Under the pieces are notes generated by a model, which saw nothing but the letters and a program-made list of their open reading frames with translations, was not told the DNA's origin and did not search any database. 64,000 bases of DNA from assembly GCA_017541275.1 (NCBI GenBank), contig JAFXZM010000036.1, positions 1-64,000 on the forward strand, given 5' to 3'. Below, in pieces: positions 17,080 to 26,215 of this stretch; positions within the stretch are counted from its first letter, which is position 1; every line of letters begins with the position of its first letter. A program made the translations under genes and the position numbers. The stretch is from Oscillospiraceae bacterium (lineage in GTDB: Bacteria; Bacillota; Clostridia; Oscillospirales; Ruminococcaceae).

Positions 17080-18999
17080 TTATTCCTCCAGCAGAATCAG
17101 TTCCTCCAGCAGATCATCCTGCCGCTGCCGGATCTCCTCCAGCCTGCCGCAGAGCGTCTGCATTTTTTCGTAATCACCGGCGACGGCCGGGTCTGTAAGC
17201 GAAGCCTGAAGCGCATCCTGCTCCGCCTGAAGGCTGTCGATCTCCTGCTCGATGCGCTTCTGCTCGGCACGGCGTTTTGCCTCCTGTGCGCGCTGCTCCT
17301 TCGAGCGGAAGCTGCTTTTCTGTGCCTCGGCAGCTTTTTTCTGTTTTTCCTCAGCGGCGGCCGCCTGTTCGGTCTCTGTTTTTCTGCGAATCTGCTCCTG
17401 ATAGGCCGAAAACCGCCCGGCAAACCGCTCGGCGGTGCCGTTTTCGAGCACGAGCAGATTATCCGCAAGTCTGTCGAGCAGATAGCGGTCGTGACTGACA
17501 AACAGGATCGTGCCGTCAAATTCGCTGAGCGCCGTTTCCAGAATCTCCTTTGTTGAGAGGTCAAGGTGATTCGTCGGCTCGTCCAGCAGCAGCACATTGC
17601 CGTGTTCCATCATCAGAATCGCAAAGCAGAGCTTCGCGCGCTCGCCGCCGGAGATCACGCCGGTCTCCTTGAACACATTTTCGCCGGTCAGCCGCACCTG
17701 TCCCAGCAGGCTGCGCACCTCAAAATCGCTGAGCAGCGGATAGCGGTCATGCAGCTCATCGAACACGGTCGCATAGGGGTTGAGGCTTTCGCTCTCCTGC
17801 TCGAAGCAGCCCAGCCTTGTGCCGGCCGCCCAACGCACGACGCCCTTGTGCGGCAGAATATTCCGCAGCACCTTCAGCAGCGTCGATTTGCCCGCGCCGT
17901 TTTCACCGATGATGCCGAGCTTTTCGCCGCGCCGCACCGTGAATGAAATATTCTCCATGAGGGTTTTCTGCTGTGTGCCGCTGCCGACGGTCAGGTCGAT
18001 ATTCCGCACCTCCAGCAGATCAATCGGGGGCGTAACGCTGTATGTAAATTGCAGTTTTGCGGTCTTGGCCGCAGAAAACGGCCGTTCGATGCGCTCCATT
18101 TTTTCGAGCTGCTTTTCGCGTGATTTCGCGGATTTGGCAGTAGAGGCGCGCACCTTGTTCCGTGCGACATAGTCCTCCAGCTTGGCGATTTCCCGCTGCT
18201 GCGCCTCATATTCCCGCTGCTGCCGCTCTCTGGATTCCGCCCGCAGCTTTGTAAAGGCGGTATAGCCGCCCTTATAGCGGGTCATCTGCCCGCGCTCTAG
18301 CTCACAGATGCTTGTGCAGAGGCGGTCGAGGAAGAAGCGGTCATGGCTGACGATCAGCAGCGCACCGCGCCAGCCCCGGAGATAATCCTCCAGCCAGCCG
18401 ACGGTCTGAAAATCCAGATGATTCGTCGGCTCGTCGAGAATCAGCAGATCCGGGGATTCGAGCAGCAGCTTGCAGAGTGCAAGCCTTGTTTTTTCGCCGC
18501 CGGAAAAGCCGGAGATTGTTCTGTCCATTTCCTGCTCGGAAAAGCCCATGCCGTACAGCACGGTGCGGATGCGCACATCAGTCGTATAGCCGTCATTGGT
18601 CTCAAAAAAAGCGCTCAGGCGGGAATATTCGTCCGCCTCGTCATCTGTCAGCGGGGTCTGCTCCATTTTCCGTTCCAGTCCGCGCATGGTTTCCCTTGCG
18701 GCCAGCAGCGGTGCAAAGGCATCTGTCATCTCCTCGCGGACGGTTTTTGCGCCGTCGAGGCCGGCATTCTGCGCCAGATATCCGATGCGCAGATGCGGAG
18801 CTCTTGCGATCACCGGCTCGTCATGGGCAAAGGCATCGGGCAGCTCCTGCCCTGTCAGTACGCGCAGAAATGTCGATTTGCCGCAGCCGTTGTCGCCGAC
18901 CAGCCCGATTCTGTCCTGATTTTCCACAGTCAGCGACACGGAGCGCAGAACATGGTTATCCTGATAAAACTTGTTGATTCCCGTGCAGGATATCAGCAT
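17080..18999 (-). CDS. ABC-F family ATPase
   Basis: 639 residues. Two ABC domains without membrane segments carry Walker A GLVGDNGCGKST and GIIGENGAGKST and signatures FSGGEKTRL and ISGGERAKL, joined by a charged linker. The C-terminal ~90 residues (from about 550) form a Glu/Lys/Gln-rich coiled coil. ABC-F proteins act on the ribosome, either as general translation factors (YdiF/Uup type) or in antibiotic protection. The C-terminal coiled coil and operon setting fit a housekeeping type better than a resistance type. Confidence 0.93.
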   Translation of the reverse strand: MLISCTGINKFYQDNHVLRSVSLTVENQDRIGLVGDNGCGKSTFLRVLTGQELPDAFAHDEPVIARAPHLRIGYLAQNAGLDGAKTVREEMTDAFAPLLAARETMRGLERKMEQTPLTDDEADEYSRLSAFFETNDGYTTDVRIRTVLYGMGFSEQEMDRTISGFSGGEKTRLALCKLLLESPDLLILDEPTNHLDFQTVGWLEDYLRGWRGALLIVSHDRFFLDRLCTSICELERGQMTRYKGGYTAFTKLRAESRERQQREYEAQQREIAKLEDYVARNKVRASTAKSAKSREKQLEKMERIERPFSAAKTAKLQFTYSVTPPIDLLEVRNIDLTVGSGTQQKTLMENISFTVRRGEKLGIIGENGAGKSTLLKVLRNILPHKGVVRWAAGTRLGCFEQESESLNPYATVFDELHDRYPLLSDFEVRSLLGQVRLTGENVFKETGVISGGERAKLCFAILMMEHGNVLLLDEPTNHLDLSTKEILETALSEFDGTILFVSHDRYLLDRLADNLLVLENGTAERFAGRFSAYQEQIRRKTETEQAAAAEEKQKKAAEAQKSSFRSKEQRAQEAKRRAEQKRIEQEIDSLQAEQDALQASLTDPAVAGDYEKMQTLCGRLEEIRQRQDDLLEELILLEE

Positions 19000-19021
19000 A
19001 AGGTACTTCTCCTTTGCGGTT

Positions 19022-19861
19022 TCATTCGGTGATATGCCAGACGGACAGCTTGGCCACCTTCTGACCCGTTTTGCCGGTCAGCTCGGTCACGGTATGGGTA
19101 TACGGGGCATCCGGCTCAGATTTCTCCGGAAATGACAGCGGCGCCTCCGAATCCTCATATTCCAGCGAACAGCTATGCAGGCTAAGCTCATATACAAGCA
19201 TATGGATGCCCTGCGGGTAAGTCGAATTGATTGCATACAGACGCTCCCCGATGACTTTGGAAGCATCTCCGTCCCAGAAGCGCGCGTACAGATCGCTGTC
19301 ACAGGAAATGATGCTGAACCGCAGCGGACGTTCCGTTTCCGCAGTCCGCAGCATATCCAGCATGTCATACAGTTTATCGGGATCTGTTTCTGCCGTAACA
19401 ATGCTGAAGCCCTGCATATCGGTATCATACTGTGAGAAATAGTCCGCATCGGTCAGCCTGGGCAGATCGGCGAGGCAGGCATCGCAGAGCCTCCGGTATT
19501 CTGTGCGGCGGGTATAGCCCTCCGGCGTTTCGGGGTCAGCCAGCGGCTTGAGGCCGTCCCGGTGATAGACCTGCACGAACAGAAAGCCGCATTCCCGATC
19601 CTTGAAAATGACCTCCACGCGGTCCGGGAACAGTGCCGCCCCTTCATCCACGTCAACGACCTCAGCGGAAGGGTACTGCGACCGAGCCAGCTTCTCCACA
19701 TCCCGGATATAGCTTTTGGTGACAAACCGGAAAATGAACAGTGCTGCGGCCGCGGCAGCCAGTACAATCAGCAAAAGCTGCACGACATGCTTATTGGTTT
19801 TCTTCTGCTTCTCCGTGAGGGGGCTGTGCGGCCCATAGGGAGAATGATGACGGTGCCGCAT
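19022..19861 (-). CDS. Single-pass membrane protein of unknown function
   Basis: 279 residues. A basic His/Pro-rich cytoplasmic N-terminus is followed by one membrane helix (about 28-47, QLLLIVLAAAAAALFIFRF) and an extracytoplasmic domain with mixed alpha/beta character. No family is recognised. It starts 3 bases after the amidohydrolase gene and ends 22 bases before the ABC-F gene, so it probably belongs to the same transcript. Confidence 0.7.
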   Translation of the reverse strand: MRHRHHSPYGPHSPLTEKQKKTNKHVVQLLLIVLAAAAAALFIFRFVTKSYIRDVEKLARSQYPSAEVVDVDEGAALFPDRVEVIFKDRECGFLFVQVYHRDGLKPLADPETPEGYTRRTEYRRLCDACLADLPRLTDADYFSQYDTDMQGFSIVTAETDPDKLYDMLDMLRTAETERPLRFSIISCDSDLYARFWDGDASKVIGERLYAINSTYPQGIHMLVYELSLHSCSLEYEDSEAPLSFPEKSEPDAPYTHTVTELTGKTGQKVAKLSVWHITE

Positions 19862-19864
19862 CGC

Positions 19865-20677
19865 TTACAGCCCGATAAACGCCTTGGCGTTTTCTGAAAA
19901 CATCATTTTGTACTCCTCACGGCTGAAGCCGAGGGAAAGCAGGGTTTTTGCCTCCTTTTTCGGATCCCACATCGGGAAATCCGTTCCGAACAGGCAGTGA
20001 TCGACCCCGTAGTGACGGATCAGCCGGACGGCGCGCTCAGGCGACATCAGGCCGATCGCGCTGCTCGTATCAAAGCGGATATTGTCGCTGCCCTCCAGAA
20101 CGGTCTCGGCCTCATCCCATGCAGCAAAGCCGCCGAGATGCGAGGCAAGCACCTTCAGCTTCGGGAAATCCCGCATGACCTTGACCAGCATGGTCGGGTG
20201 CGAGTAGTCATGGCGGTAGTCGCCCATATGCACCAGCACCGGCAGCCGTCCCTCAATCGCCTCGTAGATGCGGTAGGAGGCGGGGCTGTCGAGCGGTGTC
20301 CGCTGAAAATCGGAATGCAGCTTCACACCCTTGAAGCCCATGCCGATCACGCGGTCGATCTCGCCGGCAATATCAGGGAAATCGCCGTGCATTGCGGCAA
20401 ACGGGATCATCTCCGGATGCTTGGTGCTCTCCTCATGGATGAAATCGTTGATCGACACGACCTGATGCGGGGTCGTTGCGACGGAGCAGACCAGCATCCG
20501 CTTTGTGCCGATCTGCGCCTCTGCCTCCAGCAGCCGTTCAGACTCGCCGATCGAATAGTGCATATTGATGTCGTAGAATTTACCGATCGAGAGCGTAGCC
20601 TTTTCGCTGATCTTATGCGGGAAGATGTGCGCATGCATGTCGATGATCTCAAAATCCTTCGGGCTGAACTGTTCCAT
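19865..20677 (-). CDS. Amidohydrolase-family (PF04909 type) metal-dependent hydrolase
   Basis: 270 residues. Metal-ligand motifs of the amidohydrolase-2 family are visible in order: DMHAHIFP (His-x-His on strand 1), GVKLHSD, HMGDYRHDYSHP, LASHLGG and the final aspartate in FGTDFPMW. Such enzymes hydrolyse or decarboxylate small cyclic or amide substrates in the cytoplasm; the substrate here is unknown. It is the first gene of a tightly packed minus-strand run reaching to 12115. Confidence 0.85.
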   Translation of the reverse strand: MEQFSPKDFEIIDMHAHIFPHKISEKATLSIGKFYDINMHYSIGESERLLEAEAQIGTKRMLVCSVATTPHQVVSINDFIHEESTKHPEMIPFAAMHGDFPDIAGEIDRVIGMGFKGVKLHSDFQRTPLDSPASYRIYEAIEGRLPVLVHMGDYRHDYSHPTMLVKVMRDFPKLKVLASHLGGFAAWDEAETVLEGSDNIRFDTSSAIGLMSPERAVRLIRHYGVDHCLFGTDFPMWDPKKEAKTLLSLGFSREEYKMMFSENAKAFIGL

Positions 20678-20721
20678 TTTTACCTTACCTTTCCGATTCT
20701 GCGGTATGCCGCAGATAAATT

Positions 20722-20800
20722 GAACCGCCTAATGAATCATGTATCGCTGCGCGGGGAGTCCTCATGATCCATCCGCCGGGGGACTTTATTCAGCGGTTCC
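20722..20800. other. Large imperfect inverted repeat between two genes
   Basis: GAACCGC (20722-20728) can pair with GCGGTTC (20793-20799), and inside it AATCATG pairs with CATGAT. The structure overlaps the stop codon of the MBOAT-like gene. It could slow or end transcription, though no T-run follows. No protein is encoded in 20678-20789. Confidence 0.45.
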
Positions 20801-22127
20801 CTAAATAATTGCTCATCAGCTCCGCCATGCTCATGACGGTCATGGTGAGTTCCATGCAGACAGCGATCACCTGTGCGGCCGTTCTGCGCCACTTTTTTTC
20901 CTCTGCATATTTCAGCAGCATTTTCCGCAGCGGCAGTGCCGCAGCGGCACAGAGCAGCAGCGTAAACCAATTATTCTTGATAAAATAAGCCGCGCGGCTG
21001 CTGAACATCAGACCGTTTTTTCCGAAGATGCCGCCGTAAAAGCTGAACAGCTCCGAGACGCTGCCGCAGCGGAGCAGGCCGAGGAAAAACAGCATCAGAA
21101 CTGCTGTAACGACCCGGCGTGCCGCAATGGGAATCTGGGCGATCCATTTGGGATTGAGCATGCGTTCGCCGGTCAGCACCAGTGCCGAGCAGACGCCCCA
21201 GAGCATCCCGCCGACGCCCTGCCCGAGCATCAGGCCGAGACCGCCCATCGTAACCGCAGCACGCGCGAAATAGCTGAAGGCATCCGCCGTGCGGTCGGCA
21301 CAGAGCACGCGCTCCGCCCATTTTGACACAGGCATCATAAAACGCGTCCAGAAGCCGTACTGTGTTCCGGCCAGAATCGGGGAATCAAAGCTGTCGGGGT
21401 ATTCCAGTCCGATCATCAGCGCAATGCCCTGTCCGATCTGCGCCGCGCCCTTCAATCCGAAATACAGTGCAAAATAATAGGCAGCAATCAGCAGCCATGT
21501 ATCGGCGATTGTGCGCGCCGGTACAAGTGCCGTCAGCGCTGCATGCAAATGCTGCATCGGCAGTGCCAGACAGGCAAGCTGAAACAGCCCGCGGATATAA
21601 ACCGCCGCGCCCGCGCCGAGGTTTTCCGCGGAGAATTTCCGCTGCTCCCACATGTTCTCAGCCGTTTCCGGGTGCATCGGCGGCCCGGCAAACAGCCGCG
21701 GCGCCTCCGAAGCATAGCAGAAAAACGGAAACAGCCCCGGCACCGAGACCTGCCGGTTCGCGCGCGCACAGATATATTCGGTATTCTGCATCGCACAGAG
21801 CACCAGCGGGATGAGCTGCATCTCCGGCAGCAGCAGCTTCGCGGCCAGCAGCCAGAAAAACTGTATGCCGACGCCGGCATACATCCATGTCAGGATGCGC
21901 CGTTTTGAGATGCCGCCGATACGGGTCGGCTGAAGCCGGAGCACCAGCCATGCACTGACAATCATCAGCAGCATCAGCGTCAATGCTTGAAAGCCGCCCG
22001 TCAGCCATACATAGCTAAGCCCGCCGAGTGCGAGCACAAGCGGCTTTCGCTTCGGCGGTACTGCAATCGTCACGACCGTGATGACAGGCAAAACGTACAG
22101 AATCATCGGGAGAGAGATCAGTGTCAT
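20790..22127 (-). CDS. MBOAT-fold membrane protein, apparently lacking the catalytic histidine
   Basis: 445 residues, about ten membrane helices. Landmarks of AlgI/DltB-type MBOAT O-acyltransferases can be placed: FPFFCYASEAPRLFAGPP (family pattern F-R-Y-F-P-x-x-x-AGP), a Y-F-A-L-Y-F segment, ALMIGLEYPDSFDSPI, the FWTRF-MMPVSKW turn, and GGMLWGVCSALVLTGERML. At the usual RWHISLS and GLWHG motifs the histidines are absent (FWTRFMMPVS; LMLGQGVG). It therefore looks like a catalytically dead or strongly diverged member. Its start overlaps the RNase M5-like gene by 4 bases, so it is translated with DNA-metabolism genes. Confidence 0.7.
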   Translation of the reverse strand: MTLISLPMILYVLPVITVVTIAVPPKRKPLVLALGGLSYVWLTGGFQALTLMLLMIVSAWLVLRLQPTRIGGISKRRILTWMYAGVGIQFFWLLAAKLLLPEMQLIPLVLCAMQNTEYICARANRQVSVPGLFPFFCYASEAPRLFAGPPMHPETAENMWEQRKFSAENLGAGAAVYIRGLFQLACLALPMQHLHAALTALVPARTIADTWLLIAAYYFALYFGLKGAAQIGQGIALMIGLEYPDSFDSPILAGTQYGFWTRFMMPVSKWAERVLCADRTADAFSYFARAAVTMGGLGLMLGQGVGGMLWGVCSALVLTGERMLNPKWIAQIPIAARRVVTAVLMLFFLGLLRCGSVSELFSFYGGIFGKNGLMFSSRAAYFIKNNWFTLLLCAAAALPLRKMLLKYAEEKKWRRTAAQVIAVCMELTMTVMSMAELMSNYLGNR

Positions 22128-22747
22128 ACGGCAGCCTCCTCCCTGCTGTCGGCGGGCAAATGCGCGCGCAGAAACGCATCCAGCTCTGCGGCACAGGTCA
22201 TCGTGCAGAGCACCTCACAGAGTCCCTTTGTCGAAAGATGCGGCGGCAGCGAAAGTGCCGCAAGCAAAGCCTGACGCTTTGCGGCGCAGTCCGGCGCACC
22301 GGCCAGCCCGTATGTGTAAAGCAGAGCGGGCGTAATGTCGTCCGGCCGTTCGGGCGGTGCCTCATCAAATACGCCGGCACGTTCGAGCGCCTGCATCAGC
22401 ACGGCATCGTCCATGCCCTCAACGCCGAGCAGCCCCTCCGCTGAGGGCTCCCGCTTGCGGCGCTCCTTTCCGTGGATGCCGGGGACATAGACATGATAAA
22501 TGCGCCCGTTCGGGACAGCACCCTTGAGGAAGCCCCTGATCTGAAAGCCCGCCGCATCCGCATCCGTGAGGATGACAATGCCGGTCGTTTCGGCATAATG
22601 CCGCAGCAGTGCAAGCATATCTCTGTTATGGTAGATGCGGAAGCCGCCTGTCACCAGAATCACCGCATCCACGACATTTTCGAGTCTGATTTTGTCATAT
22701 TTCCCCTCGACGACGATAGCGGGGACGACCTTTCTGCGGCCGGTCAT
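22124..22747 (-). CDS. rnmV: TOPRIM-domain protein, probable ribonuclease M5
   Basis: 207 residues. A TOPRIM domain fills the first 100: the acidic motif VVEGKYDK and the DxD motif ILTDADAAGFQIR. A C-terminal DUF4093-like segment follows. This is the architecture of RNase M5, which matures 5S rRNA, and of close homologues of unknown role. It overlaps holA by 4 bases (ATGA) and the next gene by 4 bases, so all three are translationally coupled. Confidence 0.8.
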   Translation of the reverse strand: MTGRRKVVPAIVVEGKYDKIRLENVVDAVILVTGGFRIYHNRDMLALLRHYAETTGIVILTDADAAGFQIRGFLKGAVPNGRIYHVYVPGIHGKERRKREPSAEGLLGVEGMDDAVLMQALERAGVFDEAPPERPDDITPALLYTYGLAGAPDCAAKRQALLAALSLPPHLSTKGLCEVLCTMTCAAELDAFLRAHLPADSREEAAV

Positions 22748-23826
22748 CCGGTGACCTCCGTCCCGTCGCGCCGGACATGCAGCATCCGGACGATAGCCTG
22801 CTCCAGCAGCATTCTGGGCGGTGTTCTGGTTGATTTGCAGTTTTTATCGGTCATGCGCAGGATGCGGATACAGGTGCGGAGCTGCGGCAGGCTCATTGCG
22901 CCGCAGTCGCGCATCGCATTTTTTACTGCAAATTCCCGGTTTTTCGGATAACCGAAATCGGCAGCGATCTCCTGCTGCTGCTTTGCCGCGCCCTGACCGA
23001 GCTTGGCACGGTAAAGGTCGGTGAAGGTGCCGCTCAGAACGGTAAGCAGACTGAGAATGGTTTTTGTATCCTCCGATCTGGCGGTGAGCTGCTCCAGCAG
23101 TCTCAGCGCAGCACGGCCGTTTCCGTTGGTGACCGCCCTTGCGAGCCGGAAGGCATCGGCATCGGGCAGCGCCGCGACCAGCGCATCGAGCATATCCGGC
23201 GTAATCGGCCCGCCGTCCGCACAGGCAAGCAGCTTGTCCAGCTCAGTGTGAATCAGCGTGCTGTCGCAGAGGCAGCGGTTTGCGAGCTCCTCCGCGTCGT
23301 GCCTGCTGATCTCGGAGCCGTGCCGCTTTGCGCGCTCCATGATCTGTTTGCCGAGCATGATCGCATTTTTCTTTTCGCAGATGCAGAGCACACCGTTTTT
23401 CTCGAAAAACGCGGTTATTTTTTTGAATTTCGGCAGAATCGACGGCTCATTCCGGCGAATCTCATAAACCGGAACCGACGTCATCACGATGAGCACGACC
23501 GTCTGCGGCGCAAGCTCCGAGAAGATCGCCGTCATGCGTTCGAGATCGGCGGCGGGCACAGCATCAGGGTCGAGATCGCGGATGACAATGAGGTTCACCG
23601 GCTGAAACATCGGGCAAAAGCTGCAAGCATCCGCCAGCCGGTCGAGGTCGGGCGCCTGTCCGTCAAACACGGTGTCAGAGAGCGCATCGCCGTCCGTCAG
23701 CTTTTTGCGAATGCGCTTTTCGGTCTGCGTGACCGTCAGGGTATCCTCCCCGCAGAGAAAGCAGAGCTGCGGCGGGGTCTCACTCCCGACCTGCTTGATC
23801 AGATCGGCTGCTGTCAGCTTCGGCAC
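22744..23826 (-). CDS. holA: DNA polymerase III subunit delta
   Basis: 360 residues starting at GTG 23826, which lies 6 bases after a perfect AAAGGAGGTG ribosome site; the longer open frame to 23901 runs into a dispersed repeat and is rejected. The protein has the clamp-loader AAA+-like N-terminal domain (PQLCFLCGEDTLTV; LNLIVIRDLD-like strand) and the collar domain. It loads the beta clamp as part of the gamma complex. It opens an operon with the RNase M5-like gene. Confidence 0.9.
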   Translation of the reverse strand: MPKLTAADLIKQVGSETPPQLCFLCGEDTLTVTQTEKRIRKKLTDGDALSDTVFDGQAPDLDRLADACSFCPMFQPVNLIVIRDLDPDAVPAADLERMTAIFSELAPQTVVLIVMTSVPVYEIRRNEPSILPKFKKITAFFEKNGVLCICEKKNAIMLGKQIMERAKRHGSEISRHDAEELANRCLCDSTLIHTELDKLLACADGGPITPDMLDALVAALPDADAFRLARAVTNGNGRAALRLLEQLTARSEDTKTILSLLTVLSGTFTDLYRAKLGQGAAKQQQEIAADFGYPKNREFAVKNAMRDCGAMSLPQLRTCIRILRMTDKNCKSTRTPPRMLLEQAIVRMLHVRRDGTEVTG

Positions 23827-23846
23827 GGCGTTCACCTCCTTTGGTT

Positions 23847-23932
23847 GGATCGCTTCGCGATGATTATGAATGGGCTTCGCCCAAACCCACCAAAGGGACA
23901 TTGTCCCTTTGGAATCCCATTGAAAAATACAT
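23847..23932 (+). repeat. Dispersed hairpin repeat, family B, copy 1
   Basis: The block from GGATCGCTTCGCGATGATT to AATCCCAT recurs inverted at 57488-57573. It contains a hairpin CCAAAGGGACA-TTG-TGTCCCTTTGG-like core and GGGCTTCGCCC. It abuts the holA ribosome site on one side and a small orphan ORF on the other. Confidence 0.8.
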
Positions 23933-23958
23933 GTAATCCTAATCCGTCGAAGGCAAAT

Positions 23959-24423
23959 TCAATTTCCGGTATAAAAATCCTGCTTCTTCATAGCATCAGA
24001 AAGCATCTGCTTCTGCTCGTCATTCAACGGATAGTACATCATTTTAACGTCAAAAACGCGGATTGCATACGCGAGATGTGAATTTCCCTGAAGCTGTTTA
24101 TATTCTTCTTCACTGCAAACGACAATATATTTCCGGAGCGTTTTTCCGATCGCTTTCTCATACATCGCCATTTTTAGAATATCTGCGGCAACTTTATGCC
24201 GCTGAGCAGACTTCAGCTTTCCGAGATGCGTATGAATTTCGCCGATCACGCCCGCAGATTCAGAATAGAAATCGGGTACAGTCACGATTTCAGGGCAGTC
24301 CGGAAAAGGAAGCCTCGGATTTGGGTTCAATGCTTCAACGGACAATTCAGTTTGAACCCACTTAAATACATCATCTTCAAGTTGCCTCTGTACGGCAGCA
24401 TCAGCATCTGCAAATTGCTTCAT
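23959..24423 (-). CDS. Orphan hypothetical protein, possible PD-(D/E)XK-like nuclease fold
   Basis: 154 residues, no membrane segment. ATG at 24423 follows AAAAAGGGGG and is preferred over the upstream in-frame ATG, which lies in a repeat. The core reads VIGEIHTHLGKLKSAQRHKV (Glu, then His and Lys on the next strand), then ADILKMAMYEKAIGKTLRKY and a hydrophobic strand IVVCSEEEY. Such an E-x(n)-Q/K pattern followed by a helix resembles PD-(D/E)XK nucleases, but this is inference only. It is less GC-rich than its neighbours and is bracketed by repeat families B and C. Confidence 0.6.
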   Translation of the reverse strand: MKQFADADAAVQRQLEDDVFKWVQTELSVEALNPNPRLPFPDCPEIVTVPDFYSESAGVIGEIHTHLGKLKSAQRHKVAADILKMAMYEKAIGKTLRKYIVVCSEEEYKQLQGNSHLAYAIRVFDVKMMYYPLNDEQKQMLSDAMKKQDFYTGN

Positions 24424-24446
24424 ATACGGCCCCCTTTTTGTACTGA

Positions 24447-24512
24447 CAGTGGGATTCTTAAGGGGCATTTGTCCCTTAAGCAGGGGTTTGGGGGCAGCGC
24501 CCCCATTTAAAA
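24447..24512 (+). repeat. Dispersed hairpin repeat, family C, copy 1
   Basis: A stretch beginning GGGATTCTTAAGG and ending in a GGGGGCAGCGCCCCC hairpin recurs inverted at 57405-57470; a fragment is seen at 26104-26130. The core is CTTAAGGG-loop-CCCTTAAG followed by CAGGGGTTTGGGG. Confidence 0.8.
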
Positions 24513-24531
24513 TCCGCCGGAGGCACCTACA

Positions 24532-25944
24532 TCACTTCTTCGTGATCTCCGTACCTGCACGGGTCTCACGGATTTCCCAGCCGAGCGCCGCGATCTGATC
24601 GCGCAGGGCATCGGCTTTTGCGAAGTCCTTGGCCTTGCGGGCTTCTTTGCGCGCCTCGACCAGTTCAAGAACCTCCGCCGGGATCTCCGGCGCAGCGTCT
24701 TTTTCGGCATCCAGTGCCTTGGCGGCTTCGAGCAGATTCAGTGAGAGCTCTTTGTCCATTTCCGCGATTGCCGCAGCCTTCGTCGCGCCGGAGGCATCGG
24801 CCTTCAGCACATCGTACAGCGCCGTGACTGCAAGCGCGGTATTCAGGTCATTGTCCATCGCCTCGCGGAAGCTTTTGAGCAGTGCATCCTTTCCGGCCTC
24901 ATCCGGTGCGCCCGTATCATCGAGCAGCGGGCGGATCTTCGCAATCAGCTTTTTGTATGCGCCCTGTGCATTGTCGAGATTTTCCCACGTAAACACGAGC
25001 GATTTGCGGTAATGCGACTGCAGGCAGAAGAAGCGGTATGCCATGGGGTCATAGCCCTTTTCTTCGAGCAGCGAAACCGTCAGGAATTCGCCCTTTGACT
25101 TGCTCATTTTGCCGCTGCTTGTGTTCAGGTGCAGCACATGGAACCAGTGCGGGCACCACTCATGCCCCAGCAATGCCTCACTCTGCGCGATCTCGTTTGT
25201 ATGATGCGGAAACACATTGTCGATGCCGCCGCAGTGCAGATCAAGATATTCGCCGGCATATTTCATGCTGATGCAAGAGCATTCGATATGCCAGCCGGGG
25301 TAGCCGAGGCCCCACGGGCTTTCCCATTTCAGCTCCTGATCGTCAAACTTGGACTTGGTGAACCAGAGAACGAAATCGGCTTTGTTGCGCTTATTTGCGT
25401 CACCCTCAACGCCCTCGCGCACACCGACTTCGAGGTCTTCCTCCCTGAAATCATGGAAGCGGTAATACTGTTCGAGCTTGGAGGTATCAAAATAGACATT
25501 GCCGCCGGCTTCATAGGCATAGCCTTTTTCGAGCAGCTTCTGCACGGCCGCAATGAAGTCATCAATGCAGCCGGTCGCGGGCTGCACGATCTCAGGCCGC
25601 TTGATATTCAGCTTTTGGCAGTCAGAAAAGAACGCATCTGTGTAATATTTTGCAATCTCCATGACAGTTTTGTGCTCACGCTTAGCGCCCTTGAGCATTT
25701 TGTCATCGCCGGTATCGCCGTCTGAGGTAAGATGTCCGACATCGGTGATATTCATGATGCGCAGGACATCAAGGCCGGTTGCGGAGAGATGCTTTTCCAG
25801 CACATCCTCCATGATGTAGGTGCGCAGGTTGCCGATATGGGCAAAATGATAGACGGTCGGGCCGCAGGTATACATTTTCACCCTGCCCGGCTCCTTGGTT
25901 CGGAATAGTTCCTTTTGTCTCGTCAGAGAATTGTACAGCAGCAT
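24532..25944 (-). CDS. cysS: Cysteine-tRNA ligase
   Basis: 470 residues, the usual class Ia CysRS size. The zinc/HIGH region is clear (MYTCGPTVYHFAHIGNLR), as are the second zinc cysteine (WHIECSCIS), the HCGGIDNVFPHH segment and the KMSKS loop (GKMSKSKGEF). The open frame extends far upstream through repeat sequence; ATG at 25944 with GAGAGGAGCAAG upstream and a promoter about 55 bases away was chosen. It charges tRNA-Cys in the cytoplasm. No T-box leader was found. Confidence 0.97.
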   Translation of the reverse strand: MLLYNSLTRQKELFRTKEPGRVKMYTCGPTVYHFAHIGNLRTYIMEDVLEKHLSATGLDVLRIMNITDVGHLTSDGDTGDDKMLKGAKREHKTVMEIAKYYTDAFFSDCQKLNIKRPEIVQPATGCIDDFIAAVQKLLEKGYAYEAGGNVYFDTSKLEQYYRFHDFREEDLEVGVREGVEGDANKRNKADFVLWFTKSKFDDQELKWESPWGLGYPGWHIECSCISMKYAGEYLDLHCGGIDNVFPHHTNEIAQSEALLGHEWCPHWFHVLHLNTSSGKMSKSKGEFLTVSLLEEKGYDPMAYRFFCLQSHYRKSLVFTWENLDNAQGAYKKLIAKIRPLLDDTGAPDEAGKDALLKSFREAMDNDLNTALAVTALYDVLKADASGATKAAAIAEMDKELSLNLLEAAKALDAEKDAAPEIPAEVLELVEARKEARKAKDFAKADALRDQIAALGWEIRETRAGTEITKK

Positions 25945-25998
25945 AATTTCTTGCTCCTCTCGCGGTTGTAATGCATCAGCCGATATTTTTACTTCTAC

Positions 25999-26027
25999 AT
26001 TATAGCACATAATGCAAAAAAGTGCAA
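25999..26027 (-). promoter_or_regulatory. Sigma-A promoter of cysS
   Basis: Minus strand TTGCAC (26027-26022), 17-base spacer, TATAAT (26004-25999). The -35 side lies in AGTGCAATGGGAGCAGGAAAA, a sequence shared with the duplicated promoter segment at 63136-63311. Confidence 0.75.
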
Positions 26028-26215
26028 TGGGAGCAGGAAAAATATTCACCGGCCGCTCTGCGCGGTATCTCCGATGGATTGATGTGGTATTTCCGATGGA
26101 TGCAAAATGGGGACTCCGTTCCCATACCCCCGCCGGGGGCATTGTCCCGCCGCTGCGCTGGGGCGGGTTTTGCAAAGCGAGCGCCAAATATCAATGCGAT
26201 ACCTCTATCGACAAA

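Noticed and set aside
17080..18999. ABC-F protein as an antibiotic-resistance gene
   Set aside because: The C-terminal coiled coil and packed housekeeping operon fit a general translation factor better; no resistance-type regulator is adjacent.
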